Below, piece by piece: positions 53,219 to 64,000 of a stretch of 64,000 nucleotides of DNA. The DNA is taken from positions 97,149 to 161,148 of the forward strand of contig NZ_JAFNJS010000011.1 of assembly GCF_019024325.1 (NCBI RefSeq). The letters are read 5' to 3'. The DNA comes from Falsiroseomonas tokyonensis (GTDB lineage: Bacteria > Pseudomonadota > Alphaproteobacteria > Acetobacterales > Acetobacteraceae). Positions within the stretch are counted from its first letter, which is position 1. The number at the start of each line of letters is the position of its first letter. Below the pieces are notes generated by a model. That model worked only from the letters and a program-made list of their open reading frames with translations. It did not search any database and was not told the DNA's origin. The translations under genes and the position numbers were made by a program.

Positions 53219-54456
53219 TTCAGCCGCCTCCGCCAGGCGCCGTCCAGCCAGACGGCGAAGACCAGCACCAGCCCCACGACGATGTTCTGCAGGGGCGTAT
53301 CCACCCCAAGCAGCACCATGCCCGACTGCAAGGACTGCATCACCAGCGCGCCCAGCATGGCGCCCGCGACCGAGCCCAGCCCGCCGGCGAGCGAGGTGCC
53401 GCCGATCACCGCCGCGGCGATCACATAGAGCTCGTCCAGCGTGCCCGCCGCATTGGTCGCCGCATTCAGCCGGGCGGTCGCGATACAGGCCGAGAGCCCG
53501 GCCAGCGCCCCCATCAGCCCGAAGACCAGCATCAGCGTCCGTCGCGTATTCACGCCCGACAGTTCCGCCGCCTCCGGATTGCCGCCGATGGCGAAGACAT
53601 AGCGGCCGAAGCGGGTGCGGGTGGCCAGCACCGTCATGGCGATGCCGACGCCGAGCGCCACGATCACCGGCAGCGCCAGGCCATGGGCGATGAAGAGCCC
53701 CTCCTCCGGCCAGGGGATGCCCTGCGCCTCCGCCATGCGTCGCGCCACGCCGGCGGGGATGGGATAGGCGTTCGCCACCGCCACGGCGCCCAGCACCGCC
53801 ATGCAGGACAGGCCCATCAGCAGCCCCTCCGCCCAGCCCGGCCGCACCGGGAAGCCGAAGGCCAGCCGCCGGCGGCGCAGCATCGCCATGCCGGCGATGA
53901 TGGCGATGCAGGCGAGTGCGCCCAGGATCCAGGAGGCATTGGCCCCGATCGCGCCCTGGATCCCGCCGCCCAGCATGCGGAAGCGGCCATCCATCGGCGC
54001 CACCGTCTGCCCCTGCGTCACCCACCAGGCGCTGCCGCGCCAGACCAGCAGCCCGCCCAGCGTGACGATGAAGGAGGGGATGCCGAGATAGGCGATGAGC
54101 CCGCCCTGCAGCAGCCCGATCAGCCCGCCGACCCCGATGCCGAGCGCGACCGCGATGAAGGCGGTGGCCGGATGCTCCAGCCCCAGCACCTCCGGCAGCC
54201 AGCGCGCCTGGGCCACGCCCACCACCATGCCGACGAAGCCGAGGATGGCGCCGACCGAGAGGTCGATGTTGCGCGTCACGATCACCAGCACCATGCCGCA
54301 GGCCATGATGCCGATGGAGGCGGTCTGGACCGAGAGGTTCCAGAGGTTGCGCGGCGTCAGGAAGGCGCCGCCCGAGAGCAGGTCGAACCCCACCCAGATG
54401 ACCGCCAGCGCGGCCAGCATGCCGACCAGCCGCGGATCGATTTCAAGCTGCCGCAT
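53215..54456 (-). CDS. Sugar ABC transporter permease (XylH-like)
   Basis: A 413-residue membrane permease of the BPD_transp_2 ribose/xylose group, with about 10-12 helices. [20 protein letters not shown] near 60, GLPSF-like [20 protein letters not shown] near 124, and the C-terminal [20 protein letters not shown] and [20 protein letters not shown] (the ATPase-contacting loop) are typical. The extra loop region (about 150-260) is longer than in RbsC and fits XylH. Confidence 0.92.
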   Translation of the reverse strand: MRQLEIDPRLVGMLAALAVIWVGFDLLSGGAFLTPRNLWNLSVQTASIGIMACGMVLVIVTRNIDLSVGAILGFVGMVVGVAQARWLPEVLGLEHPATAFIAVALGIGVGGLIGLLQGGLIAYLGIPSFIVTLGGLLVWRGSAWWVTQGQTVAPMDGRFRMLGGGIQGAIGANASWILGALACIAIIAGMAMLRRRRLAFGFPVRPGWAEGLLMGLSCMAVLGAVAVANAYPIPAGVARRMAEAQGIPWPEEGLFIAHGLALPVIVALGVGIAMTVLATRTRFGRYVFAIGGNPEAAELSGVNTRRTLMLVFGLMGALAGLSACIATARLNAATNAAGTLDELYVIAAAVIGGTSLAGGLGSVAGAMLGALVMQSLQSGMVLLGVDTPLQNIVVGLVLVFAVWLDGAWRRRLK

Positions 54457-54466
54457 CCGGCGATGC

Positions 54467-55531
54467 TCAGTTGCAGGCCTGCACCCGTCCCGCCGGCACC
54501 CCCTGGCAGACCGCCGCCCGCGGCGCCCAGTTCGCCTCGATGATCAGGCCGAGATTGTCGCGCGTGATCGGCAACGGCGTCAGGAAGCGCGCCGTCATCG
54601 CGCGCTTCTGCGGCCCCTCGTTCCACTGCACCGCGCCTGGCACCTGCGCCAGGCGCGCGCCGCCGGCCAGGCGCAGCGCGATCTCCGCCGCGTTCTTCCC
54701 GAGGTCCCGCGAATCCTTCCAGATGGTCACGGTCTGCGTACCCTGGGCGATGCGGTTCAGCGCCGCGCGGTCCGCATCCTGGCCGGAGACCGGCACGCTG
54801 CCCGCCAGCCCCTGCGCCGCCAGCGCCGCGATGGCGCCGCCCGCCGTGCCGTCATTCGCCGCCACCACCGCATCGATGCGGTTGTTGTTGCGGGTCAGCA
54901 TCTGCTCCATGTTTCGCTGCGCATTGGCGGGCAGCCAGCCATCCGTATAGGCCTCCCCCACATTGCGGATGCGCCCCGAATCCATATGGGGCTTCAGCAC
55001 CTCCATGCTGCCGCGGAACAGGAAATCCGCATTGGGATCGGCGGAGCTGCCCTTGATGAAGGCGTAGTTGCCCTCCGGCTTCTGCGCCAGGACGCTGCGC
55101 GCCATCATGCGGCCGACCTCGACATTGTCGAAGGTCAGGTAGAAGACCTCCGGCATCTCGATCAGCCGGTCATAGGCCACCACCGGCACGCCCTCATCGA
55201 TCGCCTTCTGCACGGCGGGGCGGATGGCGGCGGCGTCCTGCGCCAGGATGATCAGCGCCTTGGCCCCGCGCGCGAGCAGGCTTTCCACATCCGTCAGCTG
55301 CTTGGCCGGGGAGGATTGCGCATCGGCCGAGAGGTAGCTGCCGCCCCCTTCGCGCAGCGCCGCCTGGATCGCGGCCTCATCGGTCTTCCAGCGCTCCTCC
55401 TGGAAGTTGGACCAGGAGACGCCGACCACCGGCCCCCTGCCCTGGGCCCTCGCCACGCCGCCGAGGAAGGGTGCGGCCAGCGCCGCGCCCAGCGTCACCC
55501 GCCGCGAAACACCCTGCTTGAGTTCCGACAT
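54467..55531 (-). CDS. Sugar ABC transporter substrate-binding protein (XylF-like)
   Basis: A 354-residue periplasmic protein of the Peripla_BP_4 family. The RR-type signal is [21 protein letters not shown]. The mature start [19 protein letters not shown] contains the XylF-like Phe-Gln and Glu-Arg-Trp sugar contacts. Later [45 protein letters not shown] and [11 protein letters not shown] follow the xylose-binding protein closely. It precedes the permease by 10 bases. Xylose or a related pentose is likely but unproven. Confidence 0.9.
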   Translation of the reverse strand: MSELKQGVSRRVTLGAALAAPFLGGVARAQGRGPVVGVSWSNFQEERWKTDEAAIQAALREGGGSYLSADAQSSPAKQLTDVESLLARGAKALIILAQDAAAIRPAVQKAIDEGVPVVAYDRLIEMPEVFYLTFDNVEVGRMMARSVLAQKPEGNYAFIKGSSADPNADFLFRGSMEVLKPHMDSGRIRNVGEAYTDGWLPANAQRNMEQMLTRNNNRIDAVVAANDGTAGGAIAALAAQGLAGSVPVSGQDADRAALNRIAQGTQTVTIWKDSRDLGKNAAEIALRLAGGARLAQVPGAVQWNEGPQKRAMTARFLTPLPITRDNLGLIIEANWAPRAAVCQGVPAGRVQACN

Positions 55532-55633
55532 GCCCCGCTCCCTTGACCGCCGGCGTGATGGCCGGTGTTGGGCGAAGCCTCGACCAGCGTATACGCCGAC
55601 GTCAAGCGCCGCGTGAAGGCACACACGGCGCCG

Positions 55634-56689
55634 TCAGCCCTCCTCCTCCTCCGCCCCGCCGGACAGGGCGCGCCAGACCGCCAGCGCCTGCACCGTCTCC
55701 GCCACGTCATGCACACGCAGCAGCGCCGCGCCGCGCGAGGCCGCGGCCAGGGCCGCCGCGACCGAGGCCGGCACGCGTTCCGCGGGCGCTTCCACGCCGG
55801 AAAGCGTGCCGAGGAAGCGCTTGCGGCTGGCACCGAAGACGATCGGGCAGCCGATTCCGGCCAGCAGCGGCAGGCGCTCGATCAGGGCCAGGTTGTGCGG
55901 CAGGCGCTTGCCGAAGCCGATGCCGGGGTCCACCGCCAGGCGGTCCCGCGGCAGCCCCATGCGCTCCGCCGCCGCGACCCGATCCGCCAGGAACTGCGCC
56001 ACCTCCAGCGCCACATCGCCGTAGCGCGGGTCCTGCTGCATGGTGCGCGGGTCCTCGCCCAGCATATGCATCAGGATGACGCTGGCCTCCGACCGCGCCA
56101 GCACCCGCGCCGCCGCGGGATCGTGGCGCAGCGCGGTGATGTCGTTGACGATCTCGGCGCCGGCCTCCAGCGCCGCCAGCATGGTGGCGGCGTTGCGGGT
56201 ATCCACGCTGATGGTCGCCGCCTTGGCGAGCTCCCGGATCACCGGCAGCACGCGGCGGCATTCCTCCTCCGGCGGCACGGGCTGGGACCCCGGGCGGGTG
56301 GATTCGCCGCCGATATCCAGCAGGTCCGCCCCGGCTGCGAGCATGGCATGGCCGGCCGCGATGGATTCGGCGATGCCGCGCCCGCCATCCGAGAAACTGT
56401 CCGGCGTGACATTGATGATGCCCATGACCAGCGGCCGGCCGCCGGCGCTCGGCATCTCCAGGCCCGCGAAGCGGGGCAGCGGCCGGGTCAGGGCGAGCAC
56501 CCGGGGCTGCCACGCCTCCGGAACCTCGGATAGCGGCAGCGGCAGGGCGGGCGCATCCGGGCCGATCAGCTGCACCAGCGTGAAAGCCAGCGGCCCGCCC
56601 GCCAGCGGCAGCGCCAGCTCCGCCGCCTGGGCGGCGGCGGCGGCTTGGCCCTCGATCAGGCCGAGCGGCTCGACCCATGTTTCGATCAC
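55634..56689 (-). CDS. folP: Dihydropteroate synthase
   Basis: Condenses DHPP with p-aminobenzoate in folate synthesis and is the target of sulfonamides. About 351 residues, with a TIM barrel of about 260 residues after a long N-terminal extension. MGIINVTPDSFSDGGRGIAE, LDIGGESTRPGSQPVPPEEE, VDPGIGFGKRLPHNLALIER and FGASRKRFLG are the classic motifs. The start is uncertain: GTG at 56689 (chosen) and GTG at 56755 are both in frame and no ATG is nearby. It sits just downstream of ftsH, the common order. Confidence 0.93.
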   Translation of the reverse strand: MIETWVEPLGLIEGQAAAAAQAAELALPLAGGPLAFTLVQLIGPDAPALPLPLSEVPEAWQPRVLALTRPLPRFAGLEMPSAGGRPLVMGIINVTPDSFSDGGRGIAESIAAGHAMLAAGADLLDIGGESTRPGSQPVPPEEECRRVLPVIRELAKAATISVDTRNAATMLAALEAGAEIVNDITALRHDPAAARVLARSEASVILMHMLGEDPRTMQQDPRYGDVALEVAQFLADRVAAAERMGLPRDRLAVDPGIGFGKRLPHNLALIERLPLLAGIGCPIVFGASRKRFLGTLSGVEAPAERVPASVAAALAAASRGAALLRVHDVAETVQALAVWRALSGGAEEEEG

Positions 56690-56770
56690 GACTCGCGGCC
56701 CCCGCTGCGATGGCGGGCGACGATGCCCCGCGGCGGGCCCGCCGCAAAGCGTCACGCGCCCCCAAAAGAA

Positions 56771-56794
56771 AACGGCCCGCTCGCGCGGGCCGTT
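56771..56794 (-). terminator. Intrinsic terminator of ftsH
   Basis: On the minus strand AACGGCCCGC, loop GCGA, GCGGGCCGTT is followed by TTCTTTT. A 10-bp perfect GC stem with a tetraloop and a T-rich tail makes this the best intrinsic terminator on the minus strand. It lies 23 bases after the ftsH stop, so folP transcription past it needs read-through or its own promoter. Confidence 0.85.
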
Positions 56795-56816
56795 CGCTGG
56801 TCTCAGTCGTCCGGGA

Positions 56817-58742
<1,926 letters not shown>

Positions 58743-58884
58743 GTTTGCATCCCTTTGGGGCTTCCCAATTTGGACTTCGAGAGCCCGCCAAGTTGGGCCG
58801 CTACGCACTCACAGATAGGTGCGCCGCCGCCAGCTTCCATCCCGAGCATTGAGACATCGTGGATGGGCGCGTGCAATGCTGCGC

Positions 58885-60183
58885 TCAACCCCCTGCGCCG
58901 CCCAGCGGCGCGAAGCGCAACCGGATGTCGAAGCTGGTTTGGAAATCAGAATAGGCGAGTGCGGGCACCTCGGCCAGCACAGTGTCGCGAGAAGCCCGAT
59001 CGGCCCGCCAGAGGGCCGGCAGGGTGGCCGCCACCGCCGCCGGCAGCCAGGCCGGGCGCGGCAGGCTGGCCGCGGCGGGACCCAGCGGGCCGAGCCAAAG
59101 GCCAAGCGGGGGCTGGCCTTCCAGTCGGAACCGCCCGTCCCAAAGCGCGCCCGGCACAGCCGGCACGGCGGGCGCCATGGCCGCCGCCTCTCGCAGCAGA
59201 AGCCCCTGGCGGGTCAGCCGCGCCCCGCCCAGCGTGCCGGCGCCCTGGGCCAGCAGGCGGCCGACCGCCGCCTCGGAGGGCGCATAGGCGCCGCCGCCCA
59301 CCATCCGGACCAGGCCGGCGAGCGCCGCCTCGGCCACCTCATCGCGCCCCAGCGCCGCCAGGTCGAGTCGGCCGAAACCCCATTCGGAAAGCTGCACCGC
59401 CACCGCCAGCCTCGCCGCCACCACCTGCGCCTGGCGCGCCCGCCGGGCGGCGAAGGCCCGCGCCGCCTGGTCCAGCGCGGCCACCGCCGGCCCCTGCCCC
59501 GCCGCATCGGCCAGCGCCGCGCGCAGCCGGGCGCGGGTGAAGCGGGGATCGGCGTTGGAGGGGTCGCGCAGCGGTGCGAGTCCCGCGGCGGCCACCACCG
59601 CCTCCAACCGCGCCGGCGCCTGGCCGAGCAGCGGGCGGATCAGCAGCGCGGCACCGGCGCTGCGCGCGGCCGCCATGCCTGCCAGGCCCGCGGCGCCGCT
59701 GCCGGCCAGGCCGCGCAGCAGCAGCGTCTCCGCCTGGTCCGCCCGGTGCTGGCCGAGTGCCAGCCAGCCGGCCCCTTCCGTCGTCGCAAGATCCAGCAGC
59801 GCCGCCAGCCTTCCAGCCCGCGCCCGCGCCTGGGCGCCGGGGCCGGGGGCCAGGCCGAGCCGCAGGATGCGGCTTTCGATGCCCCGCGCCACCAGCCATC
59901 CGGCGACGTCCGCCGCCTCCTTGGCGCTTTCAGCGCGCAGCCCGTGATCCACGATGCCGGCCAGCAGCCTTCCACCACGCGCCAAGACCCAGCGCGCAAG
60001 CAGCAGCGCCAGCGCCAGACTGTGGGGTCCGCCGGAGACACCGGCCAGGATGGTGGGGGTGGGGCCGAATGGGCCCAGGGGGGCCATGCAGGCGCAAAAT
60101 TCCCGCGCCGAGAGCGGCGCGTCAGGCACGGTCAACGCAATTCGGGCGCCGGCCTCAGCGGCATTGGGCACGGCGGCGGGCAT
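58885..60183 (-). CDS. tilS: tRNA(Ile)-lysidine synthase, variant PP-loop
   Basis: Adds lysine to C34 of tRNA-Ile(CAU) so that it reads AUA. It has 432 residues. The ATP-pyrophosphatase motif is SGGPHS at 50-55, where the family norm is SGGxDS, so the conserved Asp is His here. The rest matches the family: GIVDHGLRAESAKEA, ALGQHRADQAETLLLRGLAG and RPLLG, followed by a degenerate substrate domain. Its start overlaps the end of cpoB by 29 bases; an internal ATG at 60087 would remove the overlap. Confidence 0.9.
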   Translation of the reverse strand: MPAAVPNAAEAGARIALTVPDAPLSAREFCACMAPLGPFGPTPTILAGVSGGPHSLALALLLARWVLARGGRLLAGIVDHGLRAESAKEAADVAGWLVARGIESRILRLGLAPGPGAQARARAGRLAALLDLATTEGAGWLALGQHRADQAETLLLRGLAGSGAAGLAGMAAARSAGAALLIRPLLGQAPARLEAVVAAAGLAPLRDPSNADPRFTRARLRAALADAAGQGPAVAALDQAARAFAARRARQAQVVAARLAVAVQLSEWGFGRLDLAALGRDEVAEAALAGLVRMVGGGAYAPSEAAVGRLLAQGAGTLGGARLTRQGLLLREAAAMAPAVPAVPGALWDGRFRLEGQPPLGLWLGPLGPAAASLPRPAWLPAAVAATLPALWRADRASRDTVLAEVPALAYSDFQTSFDIRLRFAPLGGAGG

Positions 60184-61042
60184 CGGCCACGCGTTCGGCC
60201 ACCGGGCCGCGCAGCGCGGGGAAGCGTCCGCGCAGGTCGTTCAGCTGGCCGCAGGCAACGGTGTTGTTGTTCATGCCGATCAGCGCATTGGCGACGCCCA
60301 GCATCGCCTCCGGCGCCCGGCTGCCCTGCGGCGCCCGGCGATAGGCATCGTCATAGGCCACCGCCGCCCCGGCGAAATCCCGCTTCCCGGCCAGGGCGGC
60401 GCCGAGCAGGAGCTGCGCATCGGCGGCGCGCGCGGCATCGCGGGAGGCGATCACCTCCCGCGCCGCGGCCTCGGCGGTCGCCCAGTTGCGCCGGTCGAGC
60501 GCCGCCTGGCCCTCGGCCAGGGCGCGCTGCGGCGTCCGTGGCGGCGTGGCGGCGGGCGTCGCCGCCGCGGCCGCCGCGGGGGCTCCGGGCGTGGCCGCGG
60601 CGACCGGCGGGCGGGCCGGCGGGGTGGCGCTGCCCTGGCGCTGGCCCTCCAGCTGCTGCAGGCGGAAATCGACATCGCCTTCCAGCTTCTCCAGCCGTTC
60701 CTGCAGCGTGCGCTCGCGGAATTCGGATTGCTCGGCGCGGCCGCGCAGGATGCGCAGCTCCTCCTCGAGGCGGGAGACGCGGTCGAGCAGGGCGGCCACC
60801 AGCTCCCCCTGCGGCGCACCGCCTTGTGCCACGGGGCGGCCGCCCAGGGCGGAGGGGGCGGGCGCCGGCATCGGCGCCGCACCGGCGCCCGAGCGGCGCA
60901 GCATCTCCACCTCCTGCCGCAGTTGCAGGATCTGGTTCTGCAGGGCGATGCCCTCGCGCGTTTCCACCTGCGCCAAAGCGGGCGGCGCCAGCAGCGCGGT
61001 GCAAAGGCCGAGGGCCAGAAGGGCGGATCGGACGAGGCGCAT
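60155..61042 (-). CDS. cpoB: Tol-Pal system protein YbgF/CpoB
   Basis: A 295-residue periplasmic protein with signal MRLVRSALLALGLCTALLAPP. An N-terminal coiled coil (about 32-55 and about 90-145, LEEELRILRGRAEQSEFRER) precedes a Pro/Ala linker and TPR repeats (ALAEGQAALDRRNWATAEAA, AAAVAYDDAYRRAPQGSRAP). CpoB coordinates outer-membrane constriction with peptidoglycan synthesis and binds TolA. It lies downstream of pal, as is usual. Confidence 0.93.
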   Translation of the reverse strand: MRLVRSALLALGLCTALLAPPALAQVETREGIALQNQILQLRQEVEMLRRSGAGAAPMPAPAPSALGGRPVAQGGAPQGELVAALLDRVSRLEEELRILRGRAEQSEFRERTLQERLEKLEGDVDFRLQQLEGQRQGSATPPARPPVAAATPGAPAAAAAATPAATPPRTPQRALAEGQAALDRRNWATAEAAAREVIASRDAARAADAQLLLGAALAGKRDFAGAAVAYDDAYRRAPQGSRAPEAMLGVANALIGMNNNTVACGQLNDLRGRFPALRGPVAERVADARRRAQCR

Positions 61043-61137
61043 GGCGGGCTCCTTCATGCCTGTGGCGCGGGCTTCCGATACGGCACGGCCGCATCCGGGG
61101 CCAGGGCCCGGGTCAAGAAAGTGCCGTGAGCAAAGCA

Positions 61138-61171
61138 GAACGCCCCCTGCCCGGTGGGGCGGGGGGCGTTC
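61138..61171. terminator. Hairpin upstream of cpoB
   Basis: GAACGCCCCC and GGGGGCGTTC (10-bp arms) enclose an inner GCCC/GGGC pairing. On the minus strand it is followed by TGCTTTGCTC, somewhat T-rich. It lies between pal and cpoB and could attenuate the operon. Confidence 0.4.
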
Positions 61172-61186
61172 CGAACCCTGATGAGT

Positions 61187-61212
61187 GGCGGGCCTTCAGG
61201 CGAAGGCCCGCC
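61187..61212 (-). terminator. Hairpin just after pal
   Basis: GGCGGGCCTTC and GAAGGCCCGCC make an 11-bp perfect stem with a 4-base loop, 7 bases beyond the pal stop. No T-run. It forms a pair with the hairpin at 61138-61171 in the pal-cpoB spacer. Together they may protect the abundant pal mRNA. Confidence 0.5.
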
Positions 61213-61219
61213 GGCAGGC

Positions 61220-61699
61220 TCAGCGCACCACCGTGACGGCGCGGCGGTTCTGCGACCAGGCCTGCTCGTTGGAGCCGAGGGCGGCCGGGCGGTCCTTGCC
61301 GTAGGAGATGGTGGCGATGCGGGCCGGGGCGACGCCGCTGGCCACCAGAACGTCGCGCGCCGAATTGGCGCGGCGCTGGCCGAGCGCCAGGTTGTATTCG
61401 CGGGTGCCGCGCTCGTCGGCATGGCCCTCGACGGCCACCTGGACCTGCGGGTAGCGGGCCAGCCAGCCGGCCTGGCGCTCCAGCACCGTGCGCTGGTCGG
61501 CGCGGACGCTGCTGCGGTCGGTGTCGAAGAACACGCGGTCGCCGATATTGGCGACCAGGTCTTCCTGGCTGCCGGGGCGGGGGCCGCTCGCCGTGGTCTC
61601 GGCGCCGCCGCCAGTGGCAGCGGAGGACTGCTCAGTGCCGCTGCCGCAGGCAGCGAGCAGGGCCACGGCGGCGAACGCGCCGAGGAGCTTGGTGTTCAT
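61220..61699 (-). CDS. pal: Peptidoglycan-associated lipoprotein Pal
   Basis: An outer-membrane lipoprotein that ties the membrane to peptidoglycan and docks TolB. 159 residues. Signal with lipobox LLAAC, Cys18. After a Gly/Ser-rich linker comes an OmpA domain (about 50-159): VFFDTDRSSV, VEGHADERGTREYNLALGQR, ATISYGKDRPAALGSNE and NRRAVTVV, with the Asp and Arg that bind diaminopimelate. It follows tolB by 147 bases. Confidence 0.97.
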   Translation of the reverse strand: MNTKLLGAFAAVALLAACGSGTEQSSAATGGGAETTASGPRPGSQEDLVANIGDRVFFDTDRSSVRADQRTVLERQAGWLARYPQVQVAVEGHADERGTREYNLALGQRRANSARDVLVASGVAPARIATISYGKDRPAALGSNEQAWSQNRRAVTVVR

Positions 61700-61846
61700 C
61701 GGAGTCGGAATCCTTCCAGGGTTGCCATTGGACGAGTCGGGGGACCGTCCGGCCAGGGGGTATGGTCAACAATTCGTGCGGCAGCAACAAGGCAAAACGC
61801 CCGCCGCGGCCCTATTGGTGCACCCGAAACAGTTACCAATCTTTTG

Positions 61847-63214
61847 TTACGAGAGGAGCGGGCTCCAGGCGGGGTCGGAGGCATCGGTCGGCGTCACGAT
61901 CTGCCGCTCGTTGAAGCCGGCGATATCGATCTGCGCCAGGCGGGAGGAATAGCCGCCGCCCCGCGCATCCCGCGCCGCCGTCTCCCGATAGAAGGCCAGC
62001 ACGCGGCCATTCGGCGCGAAGGTCGGGCCTTCCATGGACCAGCCCTCGCTGAGGATCCGCTCGCCCGAACCATCCGGCCGCATCACGCCGATGGCGAATT
62101 GGCCGCCGCTGATCCGGGTGAAGGCGATCAGGTCGCCGCGCGGCGACCAGACCGGGGTGGCGTAGCGCCCATTGCCGAAGGAGATGCGCCGCGCCCCGCC
62201 GCCATCGGCGGACATGACGTAGAGCTGCTGGTCGCCGCCGCGGTCCGAGTTGAAGACGATCTGCGTCCCGTCCGGCGAATAGCAGGGCGAGACATCGAGC
62301 GACCCGCCCGAGGTCAGCTGCCTTTCGCGCCGGCTGGCGATGTCGACGACGAAGATATTGGCATCGCCGCCGCGACTGGCGGACAGGATCACGCTGCGCC
62401 CATCCGGCGCGAAGCGCGGGCTGAAGGTCATGCCGCCAAAGCTGCCCAGCACCTGCTGCTGGCCGCTGTCCAGGTTGAACAGATAGACCCGCGGCTGGTT
62501 GCGGAAATAGGACATGAAGGCGACCTGGCGCGCCGTCGGGTGGAAGCGCGGGGTCAGGGCCTGGAAGCTGCCATCGGTCAGGAAGCGGTGGTTCTCGCCA
62601 TCCTGGTCCATCAGCGCCATGCGGCGGGTGCGGCGGTCGCGCGGGCCGGACTCCGCAATGTAGACGATCTGCGTGTCGAAATAGCCCTTCTCGCCCAGCA
62701 GCCGCTCATAGATCACGTCGCTGATCAGATGCGCGATGCGGCGCCACTGCGCGGCCGGCGCGGTGAAGGCGGTGCCCTGCAGCTGGGTGTCGGCGAGCAC
62801 GTCCCACAGCCGGAACTCGACGCGCAGGCGGCCGCCGGATTCCTCGACCCGGCCGGTCGTCAGCGCATGGGCGCCGATCACCCGCCAGTCCTGGAAGCGC
62901 GGATTGGCCGCCGCCAGCTCCGGCGTCTGGATGAAGGCCTGGCGGTCCACCGGGCGGAACAGGCCGGAATTGCGGAGGTTGGCCTGGATCACCCGGGCGA
63001 TGTCACGGCCGAGGCGCTGCGCATCCGGGCTGGCACCCGCCATGTCCGGCACGGCGATCGGCACCGGATCGGTGCGCGCCCGCGTCACATCGATGACGGT
63101 GGTCTGGCCGGCACCCTGGCCTAGCGCAAAGTCGGGCAGCAGGCTGGCGACAACCAGGCCCCCGGCACCAGCGAACACCCTGCGGCGCGTGAATTCGAAG
63201 CCCGGCAGAGTCAT
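61847..63214 (-). CDS. tolB: Tol-Pal system beta-propeller protein TolB
   Basis: A 455-residue periplasmic protein with a Tat-like signal ([19 protein letters not shown]). The N-terminal alpha/beta domain (about 50-170) precedes a six-bladed propeller with WD40-like strands ([80 protein letters not shown]). TolB links Pal to the TolQRA motor. Its ATG overlaps the tolA stop by 4 bases. Confidence 0.97.
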   Translation of the reverse strand: MTLPGFEFTRRRVFAGAGGLVVASLLPDFALGQGAGQTTVIDVTRARTDPVPIAVPDMAGASPDAQRLGRDIARVIQANLRNSGLFRPVDRQAFIQTPELAAANPRFQDWRVIGAHALTTGRVEESGGRLRVEFRLWDVLADTQLQGTAFTAPAAQWRRIAHLISDVIYERLLGEKGYFDTQIVYIAESGPRDRRTRRMALMDQDGENHRFLTDGSFQALTPRFHPTARQVAFMSYFRNQPRVYLFNLDSGQQQVLGSFGGMTFSPRFAPDGRSVILSASRGGDANIFVVDIASRRERQLTSGGSLDVSPCYSPDGTQIVFNSDRGGDQQLYVMSADGGGARRISFGNGRYATPVWSPRGDLIAFTRISGGQFAIGVMRPDGSGERILSEGWSMEGPTFAPNGRVLAFYRETAARDARGGGYSSRLAQIDIAGFNERQIVTPTDASDPAWSPLLS

Positions 63215-64000
63215 CGCAGAAATCCCCTCGGCGAGAAATTGAACTGGAAGCGGTTTTCGCCCGCCTGCAGGCGGCCCGGCGGAACGGGCAGCGGGCTGCA
63301 AGCCGGATCGCGCAGGGCGCGCCGCGCCTGTTCATATAGCGCACGAGCGCGCGGTTCGCTCGGCACCCCTTCGGGTCCCGGCAGCACATTTCGGATCACG
63401 CCTTCACGATCCACGATGGCGATCAGGCTGACCCGCATCTCCGACAGGCCGAGCATGCCCTGGTCGACGCGCCAGCACTCGCCCACCCGCTCCCCGATCG
63501 CGGCCCTTTCGCCGGCATTCAGGGAATCGGTGGCATTGGGCGCGCCGCCGGCCGCGGCCGGGCGCGCCGGCTGGGCGGAGGGGCGGGCCGTCGGCGGGCG
63601 GTTGGCGGCCTGCTGCTGGCGCAGCCGCTCCAGCGTGTTCAGCACGCTGGTCGAACGCTCATCCGGCCGCGCGGTGGGCGGGGTGGAGCCGGTGCCCGGC
63701 TGCGTCACCGGCGTGGGCGGCGCGGGCGCGGGCGGCGGCGGCAGGGGCACGGCAGTCTGCGCCGGCGGCGCATTGGCAGGTGCCGCGGCCTGGGCCGGCG
63801 GGGCGGGTGCGGCCGGCGTGGCCGGCTGCGGCCGCGCCGGGGCGGGCGCCGGCGGCGTGGGGTTCGGCGCGACCGGCGCGGGCGAAGGCGGCGGCGGCGG
63901 CGGCATTGGCGGCGGCTCCGCCGGCTGCGGCGGCGGGGCGGAGGGCGCCGGGCTCGGCGGCGGCGCCGGGGTCGGCGGGGCGGGCGCCGGCGGGGCGGCG
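63211..64000 (-). CDS. tolA: TolA-like protein, N-terminus outside window
   Basis: Only the C-terminal 263 residues are visible. The frame stays open to the window edge, so the internal Met at 63906 is not the start. A very long Pro/Ala-rich stretch (proline-rich arm) leads to a domain of about 110 residues ([58 protein letters not shown]) typical of the alphaproteobacterial TolA C-terminus. It bridges inner and outer membranes. The Pro-rich arm replaces the Ala/Lys helix of E. coli TolA. Confidence 0.88.
   Translation of the reverse strand, partial: AAPPAPAPPTPAPPPSPAPSAPPPQPAEPPPMPPPPPPSPAPVAPNPTPPAPAPARPQPATPAAPAPPAQAAAPANAPPAQTAVPLPPPPAPAPPTPVTQPGTGSTPPTARPDERSTSVLNTLERLRQQQAANRPPTARPSAQPARPAAAGGAPNATDSLNAGERAAIGERVGECWRVDQGMLGLSEMRVSLIAIVDREGVIRNVLPGPEGVPSEPRARALYEQARRALRDPACSPLPVPPGRLQAGENRFQFNFSPRGFLR

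Overview
The window is very GC-rich, about 70 percent by eye. It reads as a chromosomal segment of an alphaproteobacterium, most likely an Acetobacteraceae member of the Roseomonas type. Supporting signs are the tol-pal/tilS/ftsH/folP/glmM gene order, an alphaproteobacterial RpoH, DUF1491, DUF2256 and DUF6476 proteins, several solute-binding-protein transporters (TTT, TRAP, TAXI), and gene starts and stops that often overlap as ATGA or GTGA. There is no rRNA, CRISPR array, prophage or complete insertion sequence. One tRNA gene, tRNA-Glu(CTC), is present. The taxonomy is inference from gene content only.

Layout. 1-6.6 kb: the end of efp, suhB, then an energised-stator-like set (small OmpA protein, MotA/ExbB-like channel, 672-residue coiled-coil OmpA protein with a membrane Asp), a MOSC protein and upp. 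6.6-9.4 kb: small conserved or unknown genes and a cytochrome b561. 9.4-15.8 kb: an M20 amidohydrolase/ketopantoate-reductase pair divergent from a complete tripartite tricarboxylate transporter (tctC-tctB-tctA) and an SDR enzyme. 15.8-25 kb: DUF1003 protein, trypsin-like protease, a Na+/H+ antiporter translationally coupled to a giant DUF4011-type SF1 helicase-nuclease, and a TAXI-family protein. 25-29 kb: a repeat-bearing lipoprotein and a dctPQM TRAP transporter. 29-31 kb: a small RTX protein preceded by an out-of-frame GG-leader-like segment, tRNA-Glu, and small genes. 30.6-35.3 kb: rluD, rpoH, a LOV-domain hybrid histidine kinase and a VOC protein. 35-40 kb: MFS transporter, a frameshifted acetyltransferase, cupin, purA, hisZ and a MITE-like element. 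40-45 kb: an intradiol dioxygenase and a LysR-linked SDR/MBL/beta-propeller cluster. 45-48 kb: serA-serC. 48-64 kb, all on the minus strand: tolA-tolB-pal-cpoB-tilS-ftsH-folP, then a xylose/ribose-type ABC transporter, then glmM-thiD-phzF and a TDT-family transporter.

How the genes work together. The right third is a core cell-envelope and growth cluster: Tol-Pal outer-membrane integrity, FtsH proteolysis, tRNA-Ile lysidine synthesis, folate, and amino-sugar synthesis for peptidoglycan. A sugar-type ABC transporter lies between folP and glmM, which are commonly adjacent. The left end carries a second peptidoglycan-anchored, ion-driven-looking complex (1.3-5.2 kb). Its architecture matches MotAB and ZorAB stators, but no flagellar or Zorya effector genes accompany it. 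The middle is a patchwork of uptake systems with linked catabolic enzymes. The strongest candidates for unusual biology are the stator-like set, the antiporter/helicase-nuclease pair, the GG-leader/RTX frameshift, and two non-coding elements: a multi-hairpin spacer at 2.93-3.14 kb and a 168-bp MITE at 39.92-40.09 kb.
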